Below are positions 1 to 8,441 of a stretch of DNA of 55,437 nucleotides, one piece after another. The position numbers and the translations under genes are program-made. Every line of letters starts with the position of its first letter. Position 1 is the first letter of the stretch. A model generated the notes under the pieces. It saw only the letters and a program-made list of their open reading frames with translations, made no database searches and was not told the origin of the DNA. Source of the DNA: an uncultured Rhodospirillaceae bacterium (GTDB taxonomy: Bacteria > Pseudomonadota > Alphaproteobacteria > Rhodospirillales > Magnetospirillaceae); NCBI GenBank assembly GCA_937887565.1, contig CALABS010000041.1, positions 1 through 55,437 of the forward strand, written 5' to 3'.

Positions 1-54
1 ACCCCGGCCGAGTGCGTCAATTACTTCGCTGCTGCCGGCTATGACCGTGACTGA
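1..54 (+). mobile_element. IS630-family transposase, C-terminal end only
   Basis: The first frame reads 17 residues, ending NYFAAAGYDRD, followed by TGA. A short Asn-Tyr-Phe-x-x-Ala-Gly-Tyr tail just before the stop is characteristic of IS630-family transposases. The rest of the gene lies outside the window. The sequence just after the stop, AGTGCCCTA ending near base 71, is where the right inverted repeat and TA target of such an element would lie. The family call rests on the short tail only, so it is tentative. Confidence 0.55.
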
Positions 55-71
55 GTGGAAAGTGCCCTAGC

Positions 72-560
72 CTGGCGCCTAAGTTTCGCGGGCTGGGACC
101 GCTACGAAGCTCTTAAACGGGGTGAAGGCTTTGGCTGGACGGCCTTCATGGCGATGACGTTCGGCGACCCAATCCTGGACTGCGTGGTGGAGAAATATTT
201 CAAACCGGCAGTGGCCCAAACGGGTTTCGATTGAAGCGGCTTAACGAAAATCAGCCTGCAGGACTGATTGACGACCATTTGCGGGTCGAAATAAAGCGGG
301 CACGGTTTCTCATAGCCGACCTCACCCACGCCAACAACGGAGCCTATTGGGAAGCGGGATACGCGGAGGGACTCGGCAAAACAGTGATCTACACCTGCGA
401 GCAACAGGTATTCGATGACAGGGCGCAAGGAACGCACTTCGACACGAACCACCATCTGACGGTCAAGTGGAATCCAGAGAACCCGGATATGGCCGTCGAA
501 AGCCTGAAGGCAACGATCAGAGCGACATTCCCGGAGGCCAAACAGGAAGACCGCCAATAG
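72..560 (+). pseudogene. Truncated and frameshifted nucleotide-binding-like gene remnant
   Basis: Frame 1 is open from the insertion-sequence end and reads through residues such as FMAMTFGDPILD up to a TGA at 232-234, after QTGFD. The reading then continues in another frame from the overlapping TTG with LKRLNENQPAGLIDDHLRVE and RARFLIADLTHANNGAYWEA, ending at 560. Joining the two frames needs one extra T at about 232, so this looks like a single gene with a one-base deletion. Its 5' part was probably removed by the IS630-type insertion. The second half (RFLIADLTHxNNGAYWEAGYAEGLGK) resembles proteins with a nucleoside deoxyribosyltransferase- or TIR-like Rossmann fold often found in defence or accessory regions. 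That assignment is from memory of the motif and is weak. The 109-codon ATG frame at 231-560 would not be a complete protein of this family. Confidence 0.6.
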
Positions 561-1130
561 TGCGAGGTCTCCCAATCGACCTGATCGCCCTCGCTCGGCA
601 TACCGCCGGGACAGTGGCCCATTGGTCGATCACTCTTCCGCGCTGGAGGGCTGCCGGGGGGACTGTGCTACACGTATGTGGCTCACGCGGGTTCGATCAA
701 TGATGCGGGGGAAAAGGCCCTCTGCCACCGACATCTTGGGGCTGTTATGGCGAATCCTCCCCTTGGGGACGCCATTCTCGAACAAAAGTGCGAACTTTGT
801 GCGCGTCTGATGGCACATCGCTGGCAGCGAGGTGCTCCTGGACGGCGTTGGAGCCACGGAGCGCGATGGGTTCCGGGCCGACCTTCACCGAAGACAGCAA
901 CAATCGCATGCAGGATTGTCCGAGGCCGGGCCGGCCGGAGCACAGGCGGTCGCGCATCTGCTTTGACAGCTTGCGGATCCCCGCCCCTCCGGGGCTCAGA
1001 GCCCAGCCCCGTTGCCGATACCACGCCAGACGGCATAACCTTGGCCAAGGCTCTACTTTCAGTTCCAGAGCAAGTCACCACCGCGCGAACCGCCCACAGA
1101 TGTCTGCCCCGTTGTCCCCCAACCGACGGC
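561..1130. other. Gene-free stretch between remnant and tonB
   Basis: No frame here has a recognisable protein motif or a convincing ribosome site. The frames open across this stretch are antisense continuations of tonB or short low-complexity translations. It probably holds the downstream region of the tonB operon plus decayed sequence left by the transposon insertion. No clear terminator hairpin with a T-run was seen. Confidence 0.4.
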
Positions 1131-1952
1131 TTACCGGAGAAAGAACTCGACCGGAACACGGATCTCGATGCGGTCGCCTGCAACCTCGGGCGGCGGTGGC
1201 GGCAGCGGCTGGGCACGCCCGATCAGGGCCAGACTCTCCTCGTCGAGGGCGCCGTAACCGGCGCTGCGTTCGAGAATGGCGGACACCACCCTGCCGGCGC
1301 GGTCCATGACGAAGCGGACCACGGAGCGACCCTGCTGGCGGCGGAACTGCGCCACGCGGGGATAGGTCTTGTGCCGCTCCAGATGGGCGAGAAGGCGGCC
1401 GTGCCAGGTCGGAACCGCGGTGGATGCCGGCATCGGCGAGGCACCGGCAGCCGGAGCGGCGGCGATATCGGCCTTCGGAGCCAAGGCGGCCGGCGGCGCC
1501 GTGGTCTGCGCGACCACCCGCTCGGCCACCGGCGCCTCCGGCGGCGGCGGCCGTCTGGGCGGCGCCGGCTTCGGCTTGGGCAAGGCGGCCTCGGCCTTCT
1601 TCACCACCGGCGGCGGCTTCGGGGGCTCCTCCACCTTCGGTTCAGGCGGTCGGCTGGCCTGCTGTTCGACCCCCGGCGCCACCTGGTGGGGCGTGGCGGG
1701 TGACGTCGGGATCGGCGCCAGCTCGATCATCAAGGCGGCCGGAGGCGGCGCCGATGCGACCACCGACGGACGCCACATCACGGCCCCCGCCACGATCGCA
1801 GCATGCGCCGTGGCCGCCACCGCCCAACTGGCCGCCCACACCCGCGCGCGGGCGCGGTCCCAGTCGGCCGGAGCGGCGGTGGCGGGGTCCACCGGTTGGG
1901 CCACGGAAACGGGTTCCGTCGCGCTCCGCCGCACCGTCGCCAATCCGGTCAT
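1131..1952 (-). CDS. tonB: Energy transducer TonB
   Basis: This 273-residue protein has TonB architecture. A single membrane anchor lies at about residues 38-60 (WAASWAVAATAHAAIVAGAVMW). A long Pro/Lys/Glu-rich periplasmic spacer follows at about 65-150 (EEPPKPPPVVKK, PKPAPPRRPPPP). The C-terminal TonB domain starts near residue 185, with the YPxxA-like segment TYPRVAQFRRQQGRSVVRF and the ending IRVPVEFFLR. It couples the proton-motive force through ExbBD to the TonB-dependent receptor encoded in the same locus. Its ATG overlaps the exbD stop by four bases (ATGA), so translation is probably coupled. It is the last gene of the siderophore locus, and the exbB-exbD-tonB set is likely Fur-controlled from the box at 3215-3233. 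Confidence 0.93.
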   Translation of the reverse strand: MTGLATVRRSATEPVSVAQPVDPATAAPADWDRARARVWAASWAVAATAHAAIVAGAVMWRPSVVASAPPPAALMIELAPIPTSPATPHQVAPGVEQQASRPPEPKVEEPPKPPPVVKKAEAALPKPKPAPPRRPPPPEAPVAERVVAQTTAPPAALAPKADIAAAPAAGASPMPASTAVPTWHGRLLAHLERHKTYPRVAQFRRQQGRSVVRFVMDRAGRVVSAILERSAGYGALDEESLALIGRAQPLPPPPPEVAGDRIEIRVPVEFFLR

Positions 1953-2374
1953 GGGGCCGCCCCACCCTCCAGCCCGACCAGGGCCACCTTGAGGTAGCCG
2001 GCACCGCGCAGGGCATCCATCACCTCCATCAGCCCGCCGTAGGACACGGTCTTGTCGGCGCGAACGAATACCCGCCGGTCATGGTCGCCGGCGGTGGCGG
2101 CCTCCAGGGCCGCCGCCAGGCCGTCCCTCGCCACCGGCTCGTTGCCCAGGGCCAGCGACTGGTCGGCGGAAACCGTCAGGTACAGAGGCTTGTCCGGCTT
2201 GGGCGCCGGCTCCGCGGTCGAACTGGGCAGGTCGACCTTGATGTCCACGGTCGCCAATGGCGCCGCCACCATGAAGATGATCAACAGCACCAGCATGACG
2301 TCGATGAAGGGAGTGACGTTGATCTCGTGGAGTTCGCCGAGATCCTCGCCGCCATGATCGAGACGAGCCGCCAC
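1949..2374 (-). CDS. exbD: Biopolymer transporter ExbD
   Basis: This 141-residue protein starts with a short cytoplasmic segment and the conserved INVTPFIDVMLVLLIIFMVA membrane helix at residues 18-37. It includes the essential membrane aspartate (D25). A periplasmic domain of ExbD/TolR type follows, ending in a VMDALRGAGYLKVALVGLE-like segment. ExbD forms the proton-driven motor with ExbB that energises TonB. It lies four bases after exbB and overlaps tonB by four bases, so the three are one transcription unit. Pairing with tonB and a siderophore locus favours ExbD over TolR. Confidence 0.93.
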   Translation of the reverse strand: MAARLDHGGEDLGELHEINVTPFIDVMLVLLIIFMVAAPLATVDIKVDLPSSTAEPAPKPDKPLYLTVSADQSLALGNEPVARDGLAAALEAATAGDHDRRVFVRADKTVSYGGLMEVMDALRGAGYLKVALVGLEGGAAP

Positions 2375-2378
2375 CGGA

Positions 2379-3110
2379 TCACTCCGCCGCTTCGTGAAGG
2401 GGAAGCGACCGGCGGTCGAGGTCGCGGCTGACGATGCGCTGCACCTCCGCCGAAGCGTCCGCCAGCAGGGCGCGGTAGCCGGCGATGGACCGGGAGAAGG
2501 AATTGTAGATCACCACCGCCGGAATGGCGGCCACCAGCCCCAGGGCGGTGGCGAGCAGCGCCTCGGCGATGCCGGGCGCCACCACCGCCAGATTGGTGGT
2601 CTGCGCCTTCGAGATGCCGACAAAGCTGTTCATGATGCCCCACACGGTCCCGAACAGGCCGACGAACGGCGCTGTCGACCCGATGGTGGCCAGGATGCCG
2701 GTGCCCATGGTCATGCGCCGCCCGGCAGCCGCCTCGACGCGGTCCAGCTTGACCCCGACCCGCTCCTTGAGACCGGCCGGCGGCAGTCCCGCCGACTGCC
2801 GCGCCTCGGCCATGGCGGCACGCACCAGTTGCGCCTCGGCGCCGTCCTGGCCGTCGACCTGCCGAACCGCCTCGACCAGCGTGGGCACCCGCCCCAGTCC
2901 CGCCACCAGAGCGCGGACCCGGCGGCGGGCAGCCCGCAGCTCGACGGTCTTGGCCAGCCAGACCGCCCAGGTGGCGACGGAGGCCAGGGCAAGGCCGACC
3001 ATCACCGTCTGCACGATGGGATCGGCCGACAGGAACATGCTCCACGGGGAAAGGTCGTGGGGCAGCAGGCTGGCCGGAACGGTGGCCTCGGGAGACGGTT
3101 CGAAGGTCAT
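2379..3110 (-). CDS. exbB: MotA/TolQ/ExbB proton channel protein ExbB
   Basis: This 243-residue protein has one N-terminal membrane helix at about residues 28-50 and a cytoplasmic loop. Two further helices carry the ExbB/TolQ signatures: ATIGSTAPFVGLFGTVWGIM and the following IAEALLATALGLVAAIPAVV. It is the stator-like channel subunit partnering ExbD. The short N-terminus without a signal-peptide-like extension is typical of the shorter ExbB class. It is first in the exbB-exbD-tonB unit, about 93 bases downstream of the phosphopantetheinyl transferase gene, with a Fur-like box lying between the two. It could be transcribed both from its own promoter and by read-through from entC. Confidence 0.93.
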   Translation of the reverse strand: MTFEPSPEATVPASLLPHDLSPWSMFLSADPIVQTVMVGLALASVATWAVWLAKTVELRAARRRVRALVAGLGRVPTLVEAVRQVDGQDGAEAQLVRAAMAEARQSAGLPPAGLKERVGVKLDRVEAAAGRRMTMGTGILATIGSTAPFVGLFGTVWGIMNSFVGISKAQTTNLAVVAPGIAEALLATALGLVAAIPAVVIYNSFSRSIAGYRALLADASAEVQRIVSRDLDRRSLPLHEAAE

Positions 3111-3203
3111 GACGAGAAGGAGCCTGTCGATGGTTCATGCCAAAGGAACGCCGGGTCGTGGCCTGGGCTCCTTCCTAGTAGGACGGATCAGGCCCGGGAA
3201 TCC

Positions 3204-3896
3204 TCACCACGATTGCGAAAAATTTTCATTCGCATGCGCGACGGCCGCCACATAGCCTGCCGGGGCGGCCAATTCCCAGGCCAGGACGCCGCTCCAGTCG
3301 CGGTCGGGATGGTGCATCCGCCAACAACCGCCGCTCCCGGCGGACAAGGCCGAAAGGCCGAGGAAACCGTCATCGATCCCTGACCCCACGGCCTTGGCCG
3401 CCGCCTCCTTGACCGCCCAGCAGCGAAAAAATCCCCGGCGGCAGCGGCCGAAGGCCGCCCGCTCGGCCGATGACATCGCCTCCCATGCCAAGTCCGCGAC
3501 GTCCAACGCCGTGTCGCAGCACTCGATGTCGACGCCGACGGCGCCGTGGGGTGACAACGCGATCAGCGCGCAGGCTCCGGCATGCGAAATGTTGAACCTC
3601 ACCGCCCGGTCGGCGAGTTCCGGCTTGCCCTCGGCGGTCCGGACGAAGCGGAGGCCAACCGGCTCCCGATGCAGGCGCTCCGCCAGCAGGCGGCGGAGCG
3701 CGGCGCGCGCGGCAACCATCCGAATCCGGTCGTGATGTCGGAGGAGCCGCGCGGCTTGCGCCTGTTCGCTTCCGTCCAGGACCGCCCAGTCGGCGGCGGC
3801 CAGGGGAGCGTCGAGGTCCAGGTCGAGGCGCCAGACCTCGATCCCCGCCGGGGCCGCCGCCGGCAGCGCGACCCTGGAGGGCGACGGATCGCGCAC
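3204..3896 (-). CDS. 4'-phosphopantetheinyl transferase, Sfp/EntD type
   Basis: This enzyme moves the phosphopantetheine arm of CoA onto carrier domains. Here these would be the ArCP of EntB and the two T domains of the NRPS. At 230 residues it is typical of the Sfp class. Visible motifs are FNISHAG (101-107), the Mg-binding GVDIE (121-125, Asp123 and Glu125) and WAVKEAAAKAVG (160-171). It lies 3 bases downstream of the entA stop, in the same direction as the biosynthetic genes. A Fur-like palindrome overlaps its 3' end. The protein could also serve other carrier proteins in the cell. Confidence 0.9.
   Translation of the reverse strand: MRDPSPSRVALPAAAPAGIEVWRLDLDLDAPLAAADWAVLDGSEQAQAARLLRHHDRIRMVAARAALRRLLAERLHREPVGLRFVRTAEGKPELADRAVRFNISHAGACALIALSPHGAVGVDIECCDTALDVADLAWEAMSSAERAAFGRCRRGFFRCWAVKEAAAKAVGSGIDDGFLGLSALSAGSGGCWRMHHPDRDWSGVLAWELAAPAGYVAAVAHANENFSQSW
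3215..3233. promoter_or_regulatory. Fur-like box before exbB
   Basis: The 19-mer GCGAAAAATTTTCATTCGC is an imperfect palindrome matching about 11 of 19 positions of the Fur consensus. It shares its outer GCGAA and CATTCGC arms with the box before the receptor gene. It overlaps the 3' end of the phosphopantetheinyl transferase gene, about 105 bases upstream of the exbB start. This suggests an iron-regulated internal promoter for exbB-exbD-tonB. Confidence 0.5.
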
Positions 3897-3899
3897 CGG

Positions 3900-4676
3900 C
3901 TAGGCCGCCAGGGTCGCGCCGCCGTCCACCACCACATCCTGCAGGGTGACGTGGCTGGCGAGGTCGGAGGCGAGGAACGCGACGACATTGGCGACCTCGG
4001 CCGGCGTGGCGATCTTCCCCAAGGGAATGCCGAGCTTGTGGAGCTCGGGCAGGCCGGCGATGGTTCGCCGCTCGGCGTCCGGGAGCTCCCACATGCCGCG
4101 CAGCATGGGGGTGTCGGTCGAACCCGGCGACACCATGTTGCAGCGTACGCCGTGGGCGGCGAGTTCCAGTCCGACGCAATGGGTCAGACTGGCGAGCGCC
4201 GCCTTCGAGGCGCAATAGGCGGACATCAGCATGCGCGGCACGTGGGCGGCATTGGAGCCGATGCTCACCACCGCGCCCGAGCGCTGGCGCTTGAACTGCG
4301 GAATGGCGTGGCGGAAGACGCGAAACACCCCGGAGACGTTCACGTCGAGGCAGGCTTGCCAGTCGTCCTCGCTCAGGCTGTCCACCTCGCCCATGCGCAG
4401 AATGCCGGCGGCGTTCACCAGCACGTCCAGCCTCGGCGCGGCGTCGAGCAGGCCCCGGCAGACCTCGGCCACCTCCCCGGGGCGGGTGAGGTCCATGTCC
4501 ATGGTCGAAAAGGGATAGGCGGAGGTCGGCCACGCCTTGTCCAGCCCGACGACATCGCCGCCCAGGGCGGCGAAGGTCGCCGCCACCTTGAAGCCGATCC
4601 CCTGTCCCGCGCCGGTCACCCAGACTCGCTTGCCGGTGAAATCCAAGCGTGGGGCATCCGCCTCGCGCGCGCTCAT
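3900..4676 (-). CDS. entA: 2,3-dihydro-2,3-dihydroxybenzoate dehydrogenase (EntA)
   Basis: This short-chain dehydrogenase of 258 residues makes 2,3-dihydroxybenzoate by NAD-dependent oxidation. The Rossmann motif TGAGQGIG is at 21-28, NAAG at 88-91 and the catalytic YCASK at 154-158. PGSTDTPMLR follows, a stretch typical of EntA-like enzymes. The frame is open 37 codons further upstream. The ATG at 4676 overlaps the entB stop as ATGA and precedes the normal EntA N-terminus, so it was chosen. It sits with entC, entE and entB, which supports the specific assignment over a generic SDR. Confidence 0.92.
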   Translation of the reverse strand: MSAREADAPRLDFTGKRVWVTGAGQGIGFKVAATFAALGGDVVGLDKAWPTSAYPFSTMDMDLTRPGEVAEVCRGLLDAAPRLDVLVNAAGILRMGEVDSLSEDDWQACLDVNVSGVFRVFRHAIPQFKRQRSGAVVSIGSNAAHVPRMLMSAYCASKAALASLTHCVGLELAAHGVRCNMVSPGSTDTPMLRGMWELPDAERRTIAGLPELHKLGIPLGKIATPAEVANVVAFLASDLASHVTLQDVVVDGGATLAA

Positions 4677-5560
4677 CCGCGCCCACCCGCGGCCGGCCGC
4701 CGCTCCTCGATCAATGACCACCAGCCGTTGAGGGAGGGGCGCCGCGCCAGGTCGGCGAAATCGATCTCGATGCCGGACCGCCGCCATTCCGCGACCAGCG
4801 CCATGACCGTCACCGAATCGAGGCCGTAGTCGATCAGATTCTCGTCCGGATCGAACTGGTCGTCGGAAAGCTCCAAGGCCGCAAGCAGACGCGCGCGCAG
4901 TCCGTTCCTGTCAAGGTCCGTCGGGGCAAGGTCCGTCGGGGAGAGGTCCGCCGTCGCGACGACGCGCCCACAGCGGCCGGCCACGTGCCGCAGCGTCATC
5001 AGGTGGTCCTCCCGGCTGAAATCCCCAATGGCGTCGCCGACCATGAACGGCTTGATGTCGCGCATGAAGGCATCGAGCGCCGTCGTCAGGCAGCCGATAT
5101 GGCCGTAAATCCCGCAGATCGCCAACTGGTCGCGCCCCCACTCTCGCATCATCGCTTCGAGCGGTGAGCGTTGGAAGGCGCTGTAGCGCCACTTCACCAG
5201 CACGGTGTCGTCGGGGGCCGGGGCCAACGCGGCGACAACCGCCTGCTGGTCGGGGTGGCGGTTGAGCCCTGGCCCCCACATGTCGTTGAGCAGGCCGCGA
5301 TCGTCGGCGCTTTGGTGATTGGGCTGGGCGGTGTAGACCACCGGCACGCCCCGCGCCTTGCAGGCGGCCCGCAGCCGGCCGATGTTGTCGACGATCTCGC
5401 CGATCAACGCGCTGCCCTCGCCGTAGAAATGGACGAAATATTCCTGCATGTCGTGAACCAGCAGGACGGCGCGTTCCGGCGTGAACGTCCAGTCCACATT
5501 GTTCCGGGGAAACTCGCCGGGGCCTGGAAGGGGATAGGAGGAAAGAAGCGGGATGGTCAT
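4673..5560 (-). CDS. entB: Isochorismatase with aryl carrier domain (EntB)
   Basis: This bifunctional protein has 295 residues. The N-terminal isochorismatase domain (about 1-205) contains VLLVHDMQEYF with Asp37, VKWRYSAFQ with Lys123, and GIYGHIGCL. It converts isochorismate to dihydro-dihydroxybenzoate. After a linker with the repeat LSPTDLAPTDLD, the C-terminal aryl carrier domain carries DYGLDSVTVM, with phosphopantetheine site Ser249. That domain carries 2,3-dihydroxybenzoate as a thioester and delivers it to the first condensation domain of the NRPS. Length and layout match EntB/DhbB. It lies 15 bases after entE. Confidence 0.94.
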   Translation of the reverse strand: MTIPLLSSYPLPGPGEFPRNNVDWTFTPERAVLLVHDMQEYFVHFYGEGSALIGEIVDNIGRLRAACKARGVPVVYTAQPNHQSADDRGLLNDMWGPGLNRHPDQQAVVAALAPAPDDTVLVKWRYSAFQRSPLEAMMREWGRDQLAICGIYGHIGCLTTALDAFMRDIKPFMVGDAIGDFSREDHLMTLRHVAGRCGRVVATADLSPTDLAPTDLDRNGLRARLLAALELSDDQFDPDENLIDYGLDSVTVMALVAEWRRSGIEIDFADLARRPSLNGWWSLIEERRPAAGGRG

Positions 5561-5575
5561 TCGATTATTCCTGAT

Positions 5576-7186
5576 CTAAGCGCTGATCTTGTCGCGGATG
5601 GTCCGGCGCAGCGACTGCTTGTCGATCTTGCCGACGGCGGTGGTGGGAAGCCGGTCGACCAGTTCGAAGCGATCCGGCAGCTTGAAGTCCGCCACCCCCA
5701 GGCCGCGCAGGTATTTGCGGAGGAGAAGCGGCGTCAGAGCGCCATCCCTGGCGACCACATAGGCGCAGCTCTTCTCGCCCATCATGGCGTCGGGCATGGC
5801 GACCAGGGCGACCTCCACCACCCCGTCGTGACGGAGCAGCAGGTTCTCGACCTCCTCGGCCGCGAATTTCTCGCCGCCCCGGTTGATCTGGTCCTTCTTG
5901 CGACCGACCACCGTCAGATACCCGTCGGCGTCCTGGCGCACCAGGTCGCCCGACCGATAGAACCCCTCGGAGTCGAAGGCCCGCGCATTGTGGTCGGGGC
6001 TGCGGTAATAGCCTCGGAACGTGTAGGGGCCGCGCGTGCACAGCTCGCCGACCTCCCCGAACGGCAGCGGATTGCCGTCGGCGTCAACCACCTTGACCTC
6101 GTCGGCAGGGCTCATGGGCCGGCCCTGGGTGGTGAAGACGCGCTCGTCGTCGTCGTCCAGCCTGGTGTAGTTGACCAATCCCTCGGCCATTCCCAGCACC
6201 TGCTGGAGACGGCAGCCGAGAACCTCGGGAATGCGGCGAGCCACGGCCTCGGACAGGCGGGCGCCACCCACCTGCAACACCTTCAGGCCGGCCAGGGCCG
6301 ACCGGTCCCGCTCGGCCGCCTGCATCCACAGCGATGCCACCGGCGGGACCACCCCGGTGATGTCCACGCCGTGGCGGCGGATCAACTCGAAGCAGGTGGC
6401 GGCGCCGGGATCGGACGCCATCACCACCGTGCCGCCGGCATGGAACACCCCCAAAGCCCCCGGCGAACTGAGGGGGAAGTTGTGCGGTGCCGGCAAGGCG
6501 CACAGGTAGCGGGTCTCGGGCCCCAGGCGGCAGATCTCGGCGCTGACCCGGACGCTGTAGAAGTAGTCGTCATGGGTGCGCGGAATCAGTTTCGGGGTCC
6601 CTGTGCTGCCGCCCGACAACTGGAAGAACGCCACCTGGTCGGGCCGCGAGCCGCGAGCCGCCGCCGGCCCGGCGGCGAACAGCGGCTCCAGCGGCTCGGC
6701 CCAGCCACCGCCGCGATGGATCAGGACCTCGGCCAGCGACGGCTCGGCCCGGCGCAAGGCGCGGACGAAGGCGTCGTCACCGAACAGCGGATGGGCGGCC
6801 GAAGCGATCAGCAGTCGCGGCCGGATCTGGGCGGCATAGGCCTCCAGATCCAGGCGGGCATGGCTGAACAGCGCGTTCACCGGCGCCACCCCGATCTTCA
6901 GGAGGGCGAAGAAGACGGCGTAGAACTCGGCCACGTTCGGCAACTGGACCAGGGCGGTGTCGCCCTCACCCAGGCCGCGTGCGGCGAGATTGCCCGCCAG
7001 ATGGGTCGACCACAGGTCGATCTCGGCATAGCTCAGCCGGCGGTCGCCGCAGATCACCATGGGGGCGTCGGGCCGAAGATCGCATTGGCGCTCCAGCATT
7101 TCGGTCAGCGGCCGGCCGGTCCAATAGCCGGCCTCGCGATAGCGCCGCGCGAAATCCTCCGGCCAGGGCGTGAAGGCGATGCTCAT
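5576..7186 (-). CDS. entE: 2,3-dihydroxybenzoate-AMP ligase (EntE)
   Basis: This 536-residue stand-alone adenylation enzyme activates 2,3-dihydroxybenzoate with ATP and loads it on the EntB carrier domain. The ATP-binding core QLSGGSTGTPKLIPRTH lies near residue 190. The aryl-acid ligase features include CALPAPHNFPLSSPG, VLGMAEGLVNYTRL, YRSGDLVRQ and the terminal lysine motif TAVGKIDKQSLR. The frame is open well upstream. The ATG at 7186 overlaps the entC stop by four bases and gives the canonical FTPWPEDFARRYREAGYW start, so it was preferred. Confidence 0.94.
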   Translation of the reverse strand: MSIAFTPWPEDFARRYREAGYWTGRPLTEMLERQCDLRPDAPMVICGDRRLSYAEIDLWSTHLAGNLAARGLGEGDTALVQLPNVAEFYAVFFALLKIGVAPVNALFSHARLDLEAYAAQIRPRLLIASAAHPLFGDDAFVRALRRAEPSLAEVLIHRGGGWAEPLEPLFAAGPAAARGSRPDQVAFFQLSGGSTGTPKLIPRTHDDYFYSVRVSAEICRLGPETRYLCALPAPHNFPLSSPGALGVFHAGGTVVMASDPGAATCFELIRRHGVDITGVVPPVASLWMQAAERDRSALAGLKVLQVGGARLSEAVARRIPEVLGCRLQQVLGMAEGLVNYTRLDDDDERVFTTQGRPMSPADEVKVVDADGNPLPFGEVGELCTRGPYTFRGYYRSPDHNARAFDSEGFYRSGDLVRQDADGYLTVVGRKKDQINRGGEKFAAEEVENLLLRHDGVVEVALVAMPDAMMGEKSCAYVVARDGALTPLLLRKYLRGLGVADFKLPDRFELVDRLPTTAVGKIDKQSLRRTIRDKISA

Positions 7187-8367
7187 GGCGCGTCTCCGTC
7201 GATGCCGAAGGCCCTCAGCATGGTGCCCAGCTTGGCTCCCGTCTCCGCCCATTCCGACGCCGGATCCGACCCCTCGACGATCCCCGCGCCGGCGAACAGG
7301 CGCACGTGACGGCCGTCGATCGTGCCGCAGCGGATGGTGATCGCCCATTCGCCGTCGCCGGCCGCGTTGCACCAACCGACGATGCCGCTGAACAAGCCCC
7401 GGTCGAACGGCTCCAACCGGCGGATCAGTGCTTGCGCCTCGGCCGTCGGCGCTCCGCAGACCGCCGCCGTCGGGTGCATCAGGCAGGCCAGCCGCAGCAC
7501 CGACATATCGTCGTCCGCCAGATCCCCGGCGATGGAGGTGGACAGATGCCACATGGTCGGCGTGTTCATCAGGCCCGGACGGTCGGGGATGTCGAGCCGC
7601 CTGCACAGCGGCGCCAGCACCCGGCGAATGCCCGCGGTGACGAAGCGATGCTCGTGGACGTCCTTGTCCGACGCCAGCAGCCGCGCCGCCACCGAATCAT
7701 CCGCCGCCGGGTCGGCCTGCCGTCGGGCCGATCCGGCCAACGGATTGGCGAAGATCGCCCGACCGGTCTTGCGGATCAGCAATTCGGGGCTGGCACCCAC
7801 CAGGGTGGATCCGTCGGGAAGCGGCAGGCTGAAGTGAAACCCGCCGGGATTCTGCGCGCCAAGCGCGGCGCGCACCACGCCCGGGGTCACCGGGCGCGCC
7901 AGCTCGATATCCAGGATGCGGGACAGCACCACCTTGCGCACGGCGCCGTCACGGATGGTCTCCACGGCCTGTCTCACCGCGTCCTCGAAGCCGCCGCGAT
8001 CCGGACTGCTGAACCGCCCGATGACCGGAGCGGCCAGAGCGGTGGGCGGCGTCGCGCCGGGCAGCCGGCCGGGCACCGCCGCCCACCGCTCTGGGACGAA
8101 CAGGACGCTGGGCCGCGCCAGGTCGAACGGGATGGCGCCCACCACGATGGGATCGTCCTGTCCGTCCAGGCGCGCCCGCTCCAGGGCACCCTGCACGGCT
8201 TCCTGCAACGGGAAGCCGGGCCGCCCGGCACCGAGGGCCGGCAGATGGATCATCTCGCCGATCCCGAAAGCCGAGAGGCTGCGATGAGGGGAGGAGAACT
8301 CGAACGAGGCCGGTTCGGTGCTGCTTTCCTCGTGCACCAGGAACCGGTCGACAACGATGGCATCCAT
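7183..8367 (-). CDS. entC: Isochorismate synthase (EntC/DhbC)
   Basis: Of the chorismate-utilising family, this 394-residue protein converts chorismate to isochorismate, the first step of dihydroxybenzoate synthesis. Signatures include the basic-loop segment KVVLSRILDIELARP, GASPELLIRKTG, PLAGSARR, HEHRFV, HPTAAVCGAP, and the C-terminal FSGIVGWCNAAGDGEWA and LFAGAGIVEGSDPASEW. An upstream in-frame ATG exists at 8379. A GGAGG at 8373-8377 sits five bases before the ATG at 8367, which therefore decides the start. A Fur-like box lies just upstream, so a new iron-regulated transcript entC-entE-entB-entA-PPTase probably begins here. Confidence 0.92.
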   Translation of the reverse strand: MDAIVVDRFLVHEESSTEPASFEFSSPHRSLSAFGIGEMIHLPALGAGRPGFPLQEAVQGALERARLDGQDDPIVVGAIPFDLARPSVLFVPERWAAVPGRLPGATPPTALAAPVIGRFSSPDRGGFEDAVRQAVETIRDGAVRKVVLSRILDIELARPVTPGVVRAALGAQNPGGFHFSLPLPDGSTLVGASPELLIRKTGRAIFANPLAGSARRQADPAADDSVAARLLASDKDVHEHRFVTAGIRRVLAPLCRRLDIPDRPGLMNTPTMWHLSTSIAGDLADDDMSVLRLACLMHPTAAVCGAPTAEAQALIRRLEPFDRGLFSGIVGWCNAAGDGEWAITIRCGTIDGRHVRLFAGAGIVEGSDPASEWAETGAKLGTMLRAFGIDGDAP

Positions 8368-8386
8368 ACATGCCTCCATTGAGATT

Positions 8387-8405
8387 AAGGCGCATTATCA
8401 TTTTC
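8387..8405 (-). promoter_or_regulatory. Fur-like box before entC
   Basis: Read on the minus strand the 19-mer is GAAAATGATAATGCGCCTT. Its left 12 bases match the Fur consensus GATAATGATAATCATTATC except at one position, while the right half is degenerate. It lies about 20 bases upstream of the entC ribosome-binding site and directly after the exporter gene. This is a plausible operator for an internal iron-responsive promoter. Confidence 0.5.
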
Positions 8406-8441
8406 TTGTCGCAAACCATCCCTGGCGGGCCCCGGCGCTCG

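Noticed and set aside
678..1703. A 341-codon plus-strand frame before and over tonB
   Set aside because: Most of it is antisense to tonB. The part before tonB has no motif and no ribosome site.
4905..4945. Short repeat in entB encoding SPTDLAPTDLD as a possible frameshift hotspot
   Set aside because: The frame is intact, and the repeat falls in the linker between the isochorismatase and carrier domains, where such variation is harmless.
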